A stretch of DNA of 64,000 nt from Paraliobacillus sp044383835 (GCF_044383835.1 NZ_JBISEP010000006.1:62001-126000), one strand, 5' to 3'. Counted from the first letter of the stretch, positions 43,523 to 51,356 are shown. A program made the numbers and translations. Notes: generated by a model from the sequence alone, not told the origin.

Positions 43523-43900
43523 ATGAAGAAAATAACAAAATTTTTTTTACTATTATTATTGAGTGTGTTTATTGTTGGTTGTGGGCCTAATGAGCAAACA
43601 AATAAAGCGAACGAGAACGTAACTATAACTATATCTGAGAATAAACAGCAAGAAATAATTTCTGAAAAAGTGATTCAATTAAAAGAAGAAACCAATTTGT
43701 TAACTATACTGAAAGAAAATTTTACTATTGTAGAGGAAGATGGATTTATTACTTCGATTGAAGGAAAAAAGCAAGATGCTAGTGAAAACAGGTATTGGAT
43801 GTATACAGTTAATGACGAGCATGCAAATGTTGGAGCAGGAGAATATGATCTATCTCCAGATGACAAAGTGAATTTTGATTTGCAAGAAGTGAGTTATTAA
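43523..43900 (+). CDS. DUF4430 lipoprotein, predicted corrinoid-binding
   Basis: 125-aa predicted lipoprotein: signal peptide with lipobox IVGC (Cys about residue 20), a short linker, then a DUF4430 domain (about 35-125) with the end pattern YWMYTVNDEHANVGAGEYDL...DKVNF. DUF4430 corresponds to the beta-domain fold found at the C-terminus of transcobalamin and intrinsic factor. It starts behind a cobalamin riboswitch and overlaps the ECF S-component by one base, so a role in presenting cobalamin or a precursor at the cell surface is a strong inference. No experiment is known to me for this exact protein. Confidence 0.85.
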   Translation: MKKITKFFLLLLLSVFIVGCGPNEQTNKANENVTITISENKQQEIISEKVIQLKEETNLLTILKENFTIVEEDGFITSIEGKKQDASENRYWMYTVNDEHANVGAGEYDLSPDDKVNFDLQEVSY

Positions 43901-44403
43901 TGTCAAAAACGTACCGAATAACTTTAATTGCAATGCTAACTGGAATGGCAATTAGTGGACGATTTATATTTCAGTTTATACCTAACGTACAGCCAGTAAC
44001 ATCACTTGTGATATTAACTGGTTTTTTTTTCGGTCCAGCCTCGGCAATTTTTCTAGGTGTCATCACAGTGTATGTAACTAATTTATTTATGGGAATGGGG
44101 ATTTGGACTTTTTGGCAAATAGCTGCCTATATCTTTATTGGATTATTAAGTGGTATCATCGGTTTTAAGTTGAAAAGAAACCAGTTTATTGTATTGATCT
44201 TTTTATCAATTGCTTCAGGTTTTTTGTATGGTCTGTTCTTTGCTTTAACAAATTATATGATTACGGGATTCTTTTGGGGTTATTATTTAAGTGGTTTGCT
44301 ATTCGATGGCTATCATGCTTTTGGTAATGTACTATTTATACTTGCAAGTTATAAACCGTTTAAATATTTAGCAAATCGATATAAATATATCCATCAATTA
44401 TAG
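43900..44403 (+). CDS. ECF transporter S-component, predicted cobalamin/corrinoid specific
   Basis: 167-aa membrane protein with about six helices (YRITLIAMLTGMAISGRFIF, ...VTSLVILTGFFFGPASAIFLGV, ...FWQIAAYIFIGLLSGIIG and following). The N-terminal small-residue motif AMLTGMAISGR is the usual contact site with the EcfT coupling protein in S-components. The EcfA/A'/T module is not in this window and would be shared, as in group II ECF systems. Specificity is inferred from the riboswitch and the DUF4430 partner. Start overlaps the previous stop (TAATG). Confidence 0.85.
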   Translation: MSKTYRITLIAMLTGMAISGRFIFQFIPNVQPVTSLVILTGFFFGPASAIFLGVITVYVTNLFMGMGIWTFWQIAAYIFIGLLSGIIGFKLKRNQFIVLIFLSIASGFLYGLFFALTNYMITGFFWGYYLSGLLFDGYHAFGNVLFILASYKPFKYLANRYKYIHQL

Positions 44404-44409
44404 AAAGTA

Positions 44410-44436
44410 TGTAACTTTAAACAAATGTAAAACGAC
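44410..44436 (+). promoter_or_regulatory. Sigma-X-type ECF promoter in front of the sigX remnant
   Basis: TGTAAC (44410-44415), exactly 17 bp, CGAC (44433-44436). This is the full sigma-X/sigma-W class consensus and sits where autoregulation of sigX is expected, 30 bp before the pseudogene start. Confidence 0.7.
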
Positions 44437-44465
44437 TGATTAATGAATGACGGGAGTTCTTGTAA

Positions 44466-44955
44466 ATGAAGACCACTTTCGAGTCACTGTACGATAACTA
44501 TCATAACGATATAAAAAATATATTTCAATATATTTTTTATATCGTTAAAAACGTGAACAAGCAGAAGATATTATTCTAGTAGTGTATATGAAAGTTCTGA
44601 AGTCTATGCAGACTTTTAGAGGGGATAGTAGTGAAAAAAACTTGGTTATTTTCAATTGCTAGACATACAACTTTAGATTTTTTTCGAAAGCGAAATCGGG
44701 TGAATGATTTTTTTCCTGGGAAACGGAGGAGCAAACATTACCAAATCACAACGCATTACCAGAAGAAATGGTTGTAATAGATGATGAAATGAAGCATATT
44801 TATGATAAATTAAATCAATGTAGTGAAGATCAGAAGCAGATTATTATATTACGTTATATCCAATCATTCTCGATTCAAGAGACCGCAGCTATCATGTTTA
44901 GGAAATTTTATTGAATGCTTTTCTTTGGAATCATTATAGTAGAAGAACAATAAGA
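44466..44955 (+). pseudogene. sigX: sigX, ECF sigma factor, broken by several frameshifts
   Basis: Conceptual reading across frames gives MKTTFESLYDNYHNDI, then FQYIFYIVKN, REQAEDII..VYMKVLKSM, TFRGDSSEK, TWLFSIARHTTLDFFRKRNR, EEQTLPNHNALPEEMVV, IYDKLNQCSEDQKQIIILRY and IQSFSIQETAAIM. These are regions 2 and 4 of a SigX-like ECF sigma. Breaks: about -1 near 44549, +1 in an A7 run near 44633-44641, another shift near 44720, and loss of the end of region 4 after 44895. A ribosome binding site (GGGAG) and ATG 44466 survive. rsiX is absent. It follows resDE (after the B12 module), where sigX lies in B. subtilis. Confidence 0.85.
44504..44547. repeat. 44-bp palindrome inside the sigX remnant
   Basis: Two perfect 21-bp arms (44504-44524 and 44527-44547) surround the dinucleotide TC. 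It contains nine bases (AAAAATATA) that have no counterpart in the SigX protein pattern, as if one arm had been copied to match the other. Confidence 0.9.
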
Positions 44956-44975
44956 ATAAAAACCCTATTGTTCTT
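44943..44975. terminator. Hairpin between sigX remnant and fer
   Basis: AAGAACAATA pairs perfectly with TATTGTTCTT around 13 nt. It lies 11 bp beyond the fer stop on the minus strand, without a strong T run. Confidence 0.5.
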
Positions 44976-44985
44976 AACGAAAACA

Positions 44986-45234
44986 TTAGTCGAATAATAA
45001 AGGATTGCCATTAAAACATTTTTTTGATAATTTAATCGAGTCTGTTGGACAACCTTCATATGCATCGAGCATATCATCCTCTAATACTTCAGGGATTTCG
45101 ACAATACCTTGATTATCATCTAAAAGTACATAGGCAATTCCTTCATCATCATAATCATATATATCAGGAGCAGAAGCACCACATGCTCCACATGCAATGC
45201 AAGTTTCTTTATCAACGATTGTATAGTAAGCCAT
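44986..45234 (-). CDS. fer: Ferredoxin [4Fe-4S]
   Basis: 82-aa acidic ferredoxin. Cluster cysteines: CIACGACGASAPDIYDYD (three Cys in CxxCxxC) and GCPTDSI (fourth Cys with Pro), typical of the single-cluster Bacillus ferredoxin Fer. Serves cytochrome P450s, desaturases and similar electron transfers. AAAGGTGC precedes the ATG. It is divergent from ypbB, as in B. subtilis. Confidence 0.94.
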   Translation of the reverse strand: MAYYTIVDKETCIACGACGASAPDIYDYDDEGIAYVLLDDNQGIVEIPEVLEDDMLDAYEGCPTDSIKLSKKCFNGNPLLFD

Positions 45235-45403
45235 AATGATGCACCTTTCAATGAATTAAAGTTATCTTGTCCAATTTTACATCTGATTTCTCTCTTTTGC
45301 AATATTCACTTATAAAAGGCTTCATGGTATGGTATGATCAGATGATTTTTAAAAAAATCGAATGATGTGTTTTTATGTAAGGTTAAATAAGAAGGTGATT
45401 ATA

Positions 45404-46462
45404 CTGTTTTTTTATATCCTATTAGAATGTTTGTATAAAATAAGCGAAGAAAGAACAACAGCTTCTGTTTATCATTTGTTAAAAGGTAAACGATCAAGCC
45501 AAACGATTCAGGATGCTAATATTTATCAGCTTTCTAGTTATTTCGGGATTTTAAAACATCTGAATCGTTCAGTTTTTGAACAAGCCATTGTTGCTTTGAA
45601 AGAAAAAGAATTGCTTACAATAAAAGAAAATAACATAGCTGTTCCAACGATAAAAGGTGTTCGGTATCTAGTGTCACATAAAAATCAATTTCCTATCGGA
45701 TTTTTTAATGGAATGGAATTTTCGAGTGAAATTGATGCATTTTATACGAAATTGCAATTAGCAATTCAAACATATTCGAATGTAGCCAACGATAATCATC
45801 AATTTATTCCTATAACTGACGATAGATTGATACAAGAATTTGTAAAAAAACATTATCACTATCATATTAGTAATTTAGATGGATGGTTGTATGATGTATA
45901 CCAAGAGTTATTGCGTTTTTTAGATCAATTACCTTCTGAACAAGCACAGTTATTCGTTGATAGATTAAGTGGTTATAATAAGATTGGTTTGTCACTAAAT
46001 CAATTAGCCTATAAAAATAGTATGTCAACAACCGATGTATCACTAAATTTGACCTGTATCCTTCACCAACTATATGCTTATTTAAAAACTGAGAGCAATC
46101 GAACACTTCAGTTAAGTAGATTTGTTTCTGCTAATCGTCAAACTTTGGTGATTACGCAATCTGCACAACAAACAAACCAATGGTTACTAAAAGGCTTTTC
46201 TATTGCTCAAATTGCAAAGATTAGAAAACTAAAATTAAGTACAATTGAAGATCATATTATAGAAATTGCTTATGCGGATCCGCAATTTAATTTATCATTG
46301 TTTATTGACGATCCAACATACGATACTATTTCAACCGCTATTAAGCAAACAAATACAACAAAATTAAAAGAGATCAAAGAAATGCTAAATGATAAATATA
46401 ATTATTTTCAAATTCGCTTAGTTTTAGCTTATGTTAAAGATCGAAAAAGGAGTATAAAATAA
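45404..46462 (+). CDS. ypbB: YpbB family helix-turn-helix protein
   Basis: About 352 aa, conserved upstream of recQ in Bacillus. The N-terminal part has TASVYHLLKGKRSSQTIQDA and the C-terminal helix-turn-helix has WLLKGFSIAQIAKIRKLKLSTIEDHIIE in parts, a RQC-like/HTH_40 domain also found at the end of some RecQ helicases. The start is unclear. A near-perfect Shine-Dalgarno AAGAAGGTGAT (45389-45399) points to CTG 45404, while GTG 45395 lies inside it and ATG 45362 has no site. The ORF stays open to 45362. It overlaps recQ by one base, so a joint function with the helicase is likely. Confidence 0.8.
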   Translation: MFFYILLECLYKISEERTTASVYHLLKGKRSSQTIQDANIYQLSSYFGILKHLNRSVFEQAIVALKEKELLTIKENNIAVPTIKGVRYLVSHKNQFPIGFFNGMEFSSEIDAFYTKLQLAIQTYSNVANDNHQFIPITDDRLIQEFVKKHYHYHISNLDGWLYDVYQELLRFLDQLPSEQAQLFVDRLSGYNKIGLSLNQLAYKNSMSTTDVSLNLTCILHQLYAYLKTESNRTLQLSRFVSANRQTLVITQSAQQTNQWLLKGFSIAQIAKIRKLKLSTIEDHIIEIAYADPQFNLSLFIDDPTYDTISTAIKQTNTTKLKEIKEMLNDKYNYFQIRLVLAYVKDRKRSIK

Positions 46463-47991
46463 TGAGCAAGCTAAAAGAAGTATTATACAATTACTTTGGC
46501 CATCATACCTTCCGAGAAGGACAGCAAGCCATCATTGAAGATGTATTAAATAAAAAATCCGTTTTAGGTGTTTTGCCTACTGGATCAGGAAAATCGATTT
46601 GTTATCAAATACCATCTATTATGCTAGAAGGAAGTGTTATTGTCATCTCTCCCTTATTGTCTTTAATGGAAGATCAGGTGAAACAATTGAAAACAAAAGG
46701 GTTCAAAGATGTTGTAGCAATCAATAGCTTTATTCGTCGAAATGAAAAAAAGAAAATAATTAACAATCTCTCACGTTATAAATTAATATATGCGTCACCA
46801 GAAATGGTTCAAAATAAGCAACTATTAGAACGTTTAAAGCAAATGCGCCTTTCTTTATTTGTTGTAGATGAAGCTCACTGCATCTCTCAATGGGGTCATG
46901 AATTTCGACCAGATTATTTAAAACTAGTAGATGTTATTGCACAACTGGGCAACCCGTCGGTATTAGCTTTAAGTGCGACAGCGACACCTGATGTACAAAA
47001 AGACATTCTGAAATATTTAAATACACCAGATATGAAAAAACATATCTATCCAATGGATCGGGAGAATTTAACTTTTACTGTTCAAGCATGTGATCATAAA
47101 CAAGAAAAATTAAGTTACATGAAAGTTCTGCTAAAAAAGTTTGATGTGCCAACAATGATATATTTTTCAAGTAAAAAAGAAGCTGAAGTAGTAGCTGATC
47201 AATTAAGTCGTGATTTACCTGATTTACGAATTGCATTTTATCACGGTGGGATGGATGGAATGGATCGAACGTTAATTCAACAGCAGTTTATGCAAGATCA
47301 GTTAGATGTTATTTGTTGTACGAGTGCGTTTGGAATGGGAATTGATAAATCCAATGTGAGATTAATTATACATTACCATTTACCAACCCAAATGGAGTCA
47401 TTCATTCAAGAGGTTGGCCGTGCGGGGAGAGATGGGGAATCGAGTGTATCTGTAGTTTTATATGCACCATTTGATGAAATGTTACCTCAGCGATTAATTG
47501 AATCTGAGTTGCCTAACATGGATCAAGTAGAGTCCCTGCTCTTTATGCTAGAAAAAAAATATCAATCAAATATTAAAACGATAGATAAACATGAAATGAT
47601 GATGTATCTTCAGTTAAGTGAAATACAATGGAGATTTATCGTCTATCATTTAGAAAATCATGATATACTTAAGGAAAGTCAGATCTTGCCGATATATAAT
47701 CAAAAAGAAATGTTTTTGTCAAAGGTTGAAACAGTTATTAATGAAAGATATACATATAAGTTTAAAAAATTAAACGAGATGGTTGCATGGGTGACAGCAA
47801 CAACTTGCCGAAGGAAGTCACTATTTCGCCCGTTCCAAACATCCACTAAAAAACCAAAATACGCTTGTTGTGATTATTGTGGTTTTGACTTTACTCATTG
47901 GGAACCACTATATGAAACAAAGAAAGCAGCTACGATAAAAGATTGGAAGACAGATCTAGCTATGTTGTTTTTGCAAAGTAATAGTAACTAA
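46462..47991 (+). CDS. recS: RecQ-family ATP-dependent DNA helicase (RecS/YpbC)
   Basis: 509-aa superfamily 2 helicase. Motif I LPTGSGKSICYQIP, motif II VVDEAHCISQWGHEFRPDY, motif III LSATATPDVQKDI, motif IV IYFSSKKEAEVVADQL, motif V CTSAFGMGIDKSNVRLIIHYHLP in parts, and motif VI QEVGRAGRDGESS. The C-terminus has a reduced zinc-binding part with CCDYCGF and no HRDC domain. It is the short RecQ paralogue next to ypbB. Start overlaps the ypbB stop (TAATG). Confidence 0.92.
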   Translation: MSKLKEVLYNYFGHHTFREGQQAIIEDVLNKKSVLGVLPTGSGKSICYQIPSIMLEGSVIVISPLLSLMEDQVKQLKTKGFKDVVAINSFIRRNEKKKIINNLSRYKLIYASPEMVQNKQLLERLKQMRLSLFVVDEAHCISQWGHEFRPDYLKLVDVIAQLGNPSVLALSATATPDVQKDILKYLNTPDMKKHIYPMDRENLTFTVQACDHKQEKLSYMKVLLKKFDVPTMIYFSSKKEAEVVADQLSRDLPDLRIAFYHGGMDGMDRTLIQQQFMQDQLDVICCTSAFGMGIDKSNVRLIIHYHLPTQMESFIQEVGRAGRDGESSVSVVLYAPFDEMLPQRLIESELPNMDQVESLLFMLEKKYQSNIKTIDKHEMMMYLQLSEIQWRFIVYHLENHDILKESQILPIYNQKEMFLSKVETVINERYTYKFKKLNEMVAWVTATTCRRKSLFRPFQTSTKKPKYACCDYCGFDFTHWEPLYETKKAATIKDWKTDLAMLFLQSNSN

Positions 47992-48045
47992 TTTTTAAGA
48001 GGTTAAATGGTGTGTCTAATATTATGTTATCGGAGGGATACAATC

Positions 48046-48606
48046 ATGAATAAACAGGAAGATCAAGCTGCAAATTTAAGAGAACATATGAAACATAAAG
48101 ATCCAATAGATCAAAATGAAGAAATAGAGCATAAAGAAATAGATGTATTAGATTTACCACCTAGGAGTGAAATTCATCAAGGTAAAAGTAAAAAAACACG
48201 TTGGAAAATTAATTTGATTTTTCTGCGATTTTTATTCTTGCTGTTTATAATAGTCATTATTTTGGTCATAACCTATCAGTATTGGGGCAAAGATTTGTTG
48301 GATAAAGCTGTGCAAGAAGATAATTCAAAACGTACTAGTGCTGAGACAGTACAAGTTGTCTCTCCAACGAATGAATTATCAGAAGAAGTGACTATTCAGC
48401 TTGAATTAGGAGAAAAGGTGACAGATCAAATCGAATTAACAGGTAGGTATTACTTCATTTCAAACGAAGAAACATTAGAGGACATTGCCATGGAATATTA
48501 TAATACACTAGAGGTCGTAGAGATGCTAAAGCGTGTAAATCAACTAGAAGCTGAAACGATTAAGCAAGGAGAAAAATTGTTTCTTCCGACAATTGACGAG
48601 CTATAA
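48046..48606 (+). CDS. ypbE: LysM membrane protein (YpbE-like)
   Basis: 186 aa: a charged cytoplasmic N-terminus rich in Glu/Gln/Lys (about 1-50), one membrane helix (about 55-80, INLIFLRFLFLLFIIVIILV), an acidic linker, and a C-terminal LysM-like domain (about 138-183, YFISNEETLEDIAMEYYNTLEVVEMLKRVNQL in parts). Resembles YpbE, which follows recS/ypbD in B. subtilis; ypbD is missing here. GGAGGG eight bases before ATG 48046 decides the start over an upstream ATG at 48007. Confidence 0.82.
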   Translation: MNKQEDQAANLREHMKHKDPIDQNEEIEHKEIDVLDLPPRSEIHQGKSKKTRWKINLIFLRFLFLLFIIVIILVITYQYWGKDLLDKAVQEDNSKRTSAETVQVVSPTNELSEEVTIQLELGEKVTDQIELTGRYYFISNEETLEDIAMEYYNTLEVVEMLKRVNQLEAETIKQGEKLFLPTIDEL

Positions 48607-48608
48607 AC

Positions 48609-48645
48609 CAAAGCTAGAAAACTAGCGTGTGTTTTTCTAGCTTTG
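48609..48645. terminator. Terminator between ypbE and cotJ
   Basis: CAAAGCTAGAAAA pairs with TTTTCTAGCTTTG (13 bp). No long T run, but well placed for converging ypbE and cotJ transcripts. Confidence 0.65.
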
Positions 48646-48709
48646 ATAAACTATTTTTTACAACGTTTTCTGTTTAAGTTGCTATACATGTTTATCACTG
48701 CATTCACAA

Positions 48710-49279
48710 CTAAAAAAATTGTTTTTTGTCTTTTTCATCAATTAACATTTGTGCTGCTTCTCGGAAGCGTTGTGAGTGAATAATTTCTCGTTCTCTCAAA
48801 AATTTCAGACTATCATTTAATTCTGGGTCGTCTGACAAATTAATAATCCACTGATAAGTAGCTCTAGCTTTTTCTTCTGCTGCGATATCTTCATAAATGT
48901 CTGCTATCGGATCACCTTTTGATTGAATATAGGTAGCTGTCCATGGATCCCCAGCCGAGTTGTGGTAAAATAATGCATGATCACGATTTGCATAACTCGA
49001 TGCTAACCCTGCTTCCTTCATTTGTTCAGGGGTTGCATCTTTCGTTAATTTATACACCATTGTAGCAATCATCTCTAAGTGAGCAAATTCTTCTGTACCG
49101 ATATCATTAAGTAGTCCGACAACTTTATTAGGGATTGTATAGCGCTGATTTAAATAACGTAATGCGGCAGATAATTCTCCATCGGCTCCCCCATACTGTT
49201 CTATTAGATATTTTGCAAGTTGTGGGTTACATTCTCTAACACGAACAGGATATTGTAATTTTTTTTCATAATACCACAA
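48710..49279 (-). CDS. cotJC: Spore coat protein CotJC (manganese catalase family)
   Basis: 189 aa. Ferritin-like di-metal fold of the Mn-catalase family with ligand-type Glu/His patterns: IGTEEFAHLEMIATMV, EDIAAEEKARATYQWI and REREIIHSQRFREA. In B. subtilis CotJC is part of the inner coat and interacts with CotJA. AGGAGGAA precedes the ATG, 15 bp after cotJB. Confidence 0.94.
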   Translation of the reverse strand: MWYYEKKLQYPVRVRECNPQLAKYLIEQYGGADGELSAALRYLNQRYTIPNKVVGLLNDIGTEEFAHLEMIATMVYKLTKDATPEQMKEAGLASSYANRDHALFYHNSAGDPWTATYIQSKGDPIADIYEDIAAEEKARATYQWIINLSDDPELNDSLKFLREREIIHSQRFREAAQMLIDEKDKKQFF

Positions 49280-49294
49280 ATTTCATTCCTCCTT

Positions 49295-49564
49295 TTACAC
49301 TTGCCAAGGCCAAGGAGTATCATTCCAATCCCAAGGATACCGTGAATAGCTTTGACCAAAATGCATAAGTGGCCCAAATTGTTTTTCAAACTGTTTTTTT
49401 AATTTTTTACTTTCATACGCATGTTGATTAAATTGTTGAATCGCATTTGTGTCATTTGGATGTGTGTCGAGATAAAGGTTCAGTTCGACCAATACAAAAT
49501 CAATTGCCTGAATTTCTTCTAATAAATCATAATAAGCTTGAGGTACTTGTTGAGGTGTACTCAA
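49295..49564 (-). CDS. cotJB: Spore coat protein CotJB
   Basis: 89 aa, aromatic and Gln-rich, with the family pattern YYDLLEEIQAIDFVLVELNLYLDTHP in parts and the end FGQSYSRYPWDWNDTPWPW. Function in coat assembly is unknown. Start overlaps the cotJA stop by four bases. Confidence 0.93.
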   Translation of the reverse strand: MSTPQQVPQAYYDLLEEIQAIDFVLVELNLYLDTHPNDTNAIQQFNQHAYESKKLKKQFEKQFGPLMHFGQSYSRYPWDWNDTPWPWQV

Positions 49565-49785
49565 GTATCTTCTCTCCCTTCTTTTGATGGATAGGAATCA
49601 TGAAATGCAGGCCATAGTGTGCCGCAATATAGTGCTTGTTTTGCTGTGTTAAATTGTGCTAGATTAGGTGGCTGAAATCCCATGTACAATTGTGGTGGTG
49701 TAGAATAGCTTTTTCTAATAATAGGAGGACAAGGGTCAAACGGACTTATATAGGGGTAATAATATTTTGTGTTCGTTTGATGCAT
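49561..49785 (-). CDS. cotJA: Spore coat protein CotJA
   Basis: 74 aa, Pro/Tyr-rich coat protein with the CotJA signatures YYPYISPFDPCPPI and GTLWPAF. GGGAGGTT precedes the ATG. First gene of cotJABC, behind a sigma-E promoter. Confidence 0.93.
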   Translation of the reverse strand: MHQTNTKYYYPYISPFDPCPPIIRKSYSTPPQLYMGFQPPNLAQFNTAKQALYCGTLWPAFHDSYPSKEGREDT

Positions 49786-49825
49786 TTATTAACCTCCCTC
49801 ATTTTTAAATTTTTAACATCAATTA

Positions 49826-49854
49826 ATTGTATGGCATAGAAGCATAACTTATGT
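49826..49854 (-). promoter_or_regulatory. Sigma-E promoter of cotJABC
   Basis: On the minus strand ACATAAG (49854-49848), 14 bp, then a perfect CATACAAT (49833-49826), 40 bp before cotJA. cotJ is sigma-E-dependent in B. subtilis. Confidence 0.65.
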
Positions 49855-49948
49855 ATATAATGTAATTGACTAATAGTGTTTAACGTTTTACAGGACGGGA
49901 ATAATATAATAATTGAAAAATAAAATTATTTAAAGTGAGGTGTTGGAC

Positions 49949-50584
49949 ATGTTTGTACGCAGCACAATGAAGCCCATTTATCAATGTCATGTTGCCTTAC
50001 CAGATTACTCTTTAAAAGACGCACTGAGCAAACTGGAAGAAAAAGAAATCCATGCAATGCCAGTGATTGACAAAAAGGAAACGTTTTTAGGTATGATTTC
50101 TGCACAAACAATTTATAAAGCTTCTTTTCATACGGATAAAAAGCAAGAATCTTTTTTAAATAATACAAAAGTTTCAGATATTATGACACATCCTAACCTG
50201 TATATTTTAGAAGATGAAGTATTTGAAAAAACATTGACTACGTTTAAAGGCTACCCAATACTTGCTGTTGTAAATGAAAAGAAAAAATTCTTAGGTATTG
50301 TTACACGATTTGATGTGTTGGAGCAGTTTGAAAGTGTTTTTGGTATGAATAAGTCTGGTGTGAGAATTGCTTTTACATCTGAAGAGTCATCTGGACGCTT
50401 TGCAAAACTTGCGGACATCTTACGACATTTACATGCGAATATAATTTCCATAACTACTTTTGATGAAACGGATAAATTGGCAAGAAGAATTGTTTTAAAA
50501 GTTGATAAAAATGTAAAAACTGAAAAATTGGAAGTTAAATTAGAAAAAGCAGGATTCCGTGTGCTTGATATAACTAACTTCTAA
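49949..50584 (+). CDS. CBS-pair and ACT domain protein (AcuB-like)
   Basis: 211 aa. Two CBS domains (about 5-60 with HAMPVIDKKETFLGMIS and about 75-130 with YPILAVVNEKKKFLGIVTRFDVLE) are followed by an ACT domain (about 137-210, GRFAKLADILRHLHANIISITTF in parts). The same order is seen in AcuB-type proteins. Likely a ligand-sensing regulator binding an adenosyl nucleotide and an amino acid or similar; ligand unknown. ATG 49949 has GTGAGGTG at good spacing. Confidence 0.8.
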   Translation: MFVRSTMKPIYQCHVALPDYSLKDALSKLEEKEIHAMPVIDKKETFLGMISAQTIYKASFHTDKKQESFLNNTKVSDIMTHPNLYILEDEVFEKTLTTFKGYPILAVVNEKKKFLGIVTRFDVLEQFESVFGMNKSGVRIAFTSEESSGRFAKLADILRHLHANIISITTFDETDKLARRIVLKVDKNVKTEKLEVKLEKAGFRVLDITNF

Positions 50585-50748
50585 ATATAATATAAAATAA
50601 TACTTTTGGTTTTTAAAACATAATGTTGTATAATATAGAATCATCCGCAGAGTGCTTTGGTATGAAGAAGTACTCTGTTTCTTTTCATTCTCAAGATCAA
50701 GATGTACAGCATATATTATTAAAGGTAATAGGTAAAGGGGGCATGAAT

Positions 50749-51321
50749 ATGCGGTTGGAGCGGATTTCATCTAATCAATTTAAAATATTTCTAACTTTTG
50801 ATGATTTAATCGAGAGAGGATTAACTAAAGACGATTTATGGCGTGATCTACCAAGCATGCAAGCACTATTTCATGACATGATGTTTGAGGCAAGCGATGA
50901 GTTAGGGTTTGAATTAGAAGGTGTTTTGTTAGTTCAAGTTCATGTGCTCCAAGCTCAAGGTATGCTAATTATCGTTACACAAAATGAAATGGAACAAGAA
51001 GATGACGAATATTTAGAAATGAAAGTAACACTGGATGAGAGTAATGAACTAATCTTTTTGTTTGATACATTTGAAGATATTATACAATTTTCAAAATCAG
51101 TGATTCGTTCTGAGGTAAACGGTGGGTCAGTGGTGTATTATGACAACCATTACTATATGTTGCTTACGGATAAAGATGTAGAAGGTGCAAACCGGGAAAA
51201 TATAATTGCTTTACTGTCAGAATATGCCTCACCAAGTGTTGTTACTTCTTACCGACTACTTGAGTATGGTAAAATAATAATAGATAAAGATGCAATTGAA
51301 CAATTAAACACCTTTTTTTAA
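50749..51321 (+). CDS. mecB: ClpC adaptor protein MecB (YpbH), MecA family
   Basis: 190 aa. The N-terminal substrate-binding part MRLERISSNQFKIFLTFDDLIERGL (in parts) and DDLWRDLPSMQALFHDMM is that of YpbH rather than MecA (which starts MEIERI). The C-terminal ClpC-binding domain has IFLFDTFEDIIQFSK and SYRLLEYGKIII. ATG 50749 follows AAAGGGGG at seven bases; the open frame from 50623 has no signal. Position between ypbE and ypdA agrees with ypbH. Confidence 0.88.
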   Translation: MRLERISSNQFKIFLTFDDLIERGLTKDDLWRDLPSMQALFHDMMFEASDELGFELEGVLLVQVHVLQAQGMLIIVTQNEMEQEDDEYLEMKVTLDESNELIFLFDTFEDIIQFSKSVIRSEVNGGSVVYYDNHYYMLLTDKDVEGANRENIIALLSEYASPSVVTSYRLLEYGKIIIDKDAIEQLNTFF

Positions 51322-51356
51322 CATTGATTTAGCTTTCGTATTTTAGGGGGATAACA

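Noticed and set aside
43152..43538. 128-aa reverse-strand ORF across the resE end and riboswitch
   Set aside because: It is antisense to resE codons and to a structured riboswitch, has no recognisable domain and no ribosome binding site.
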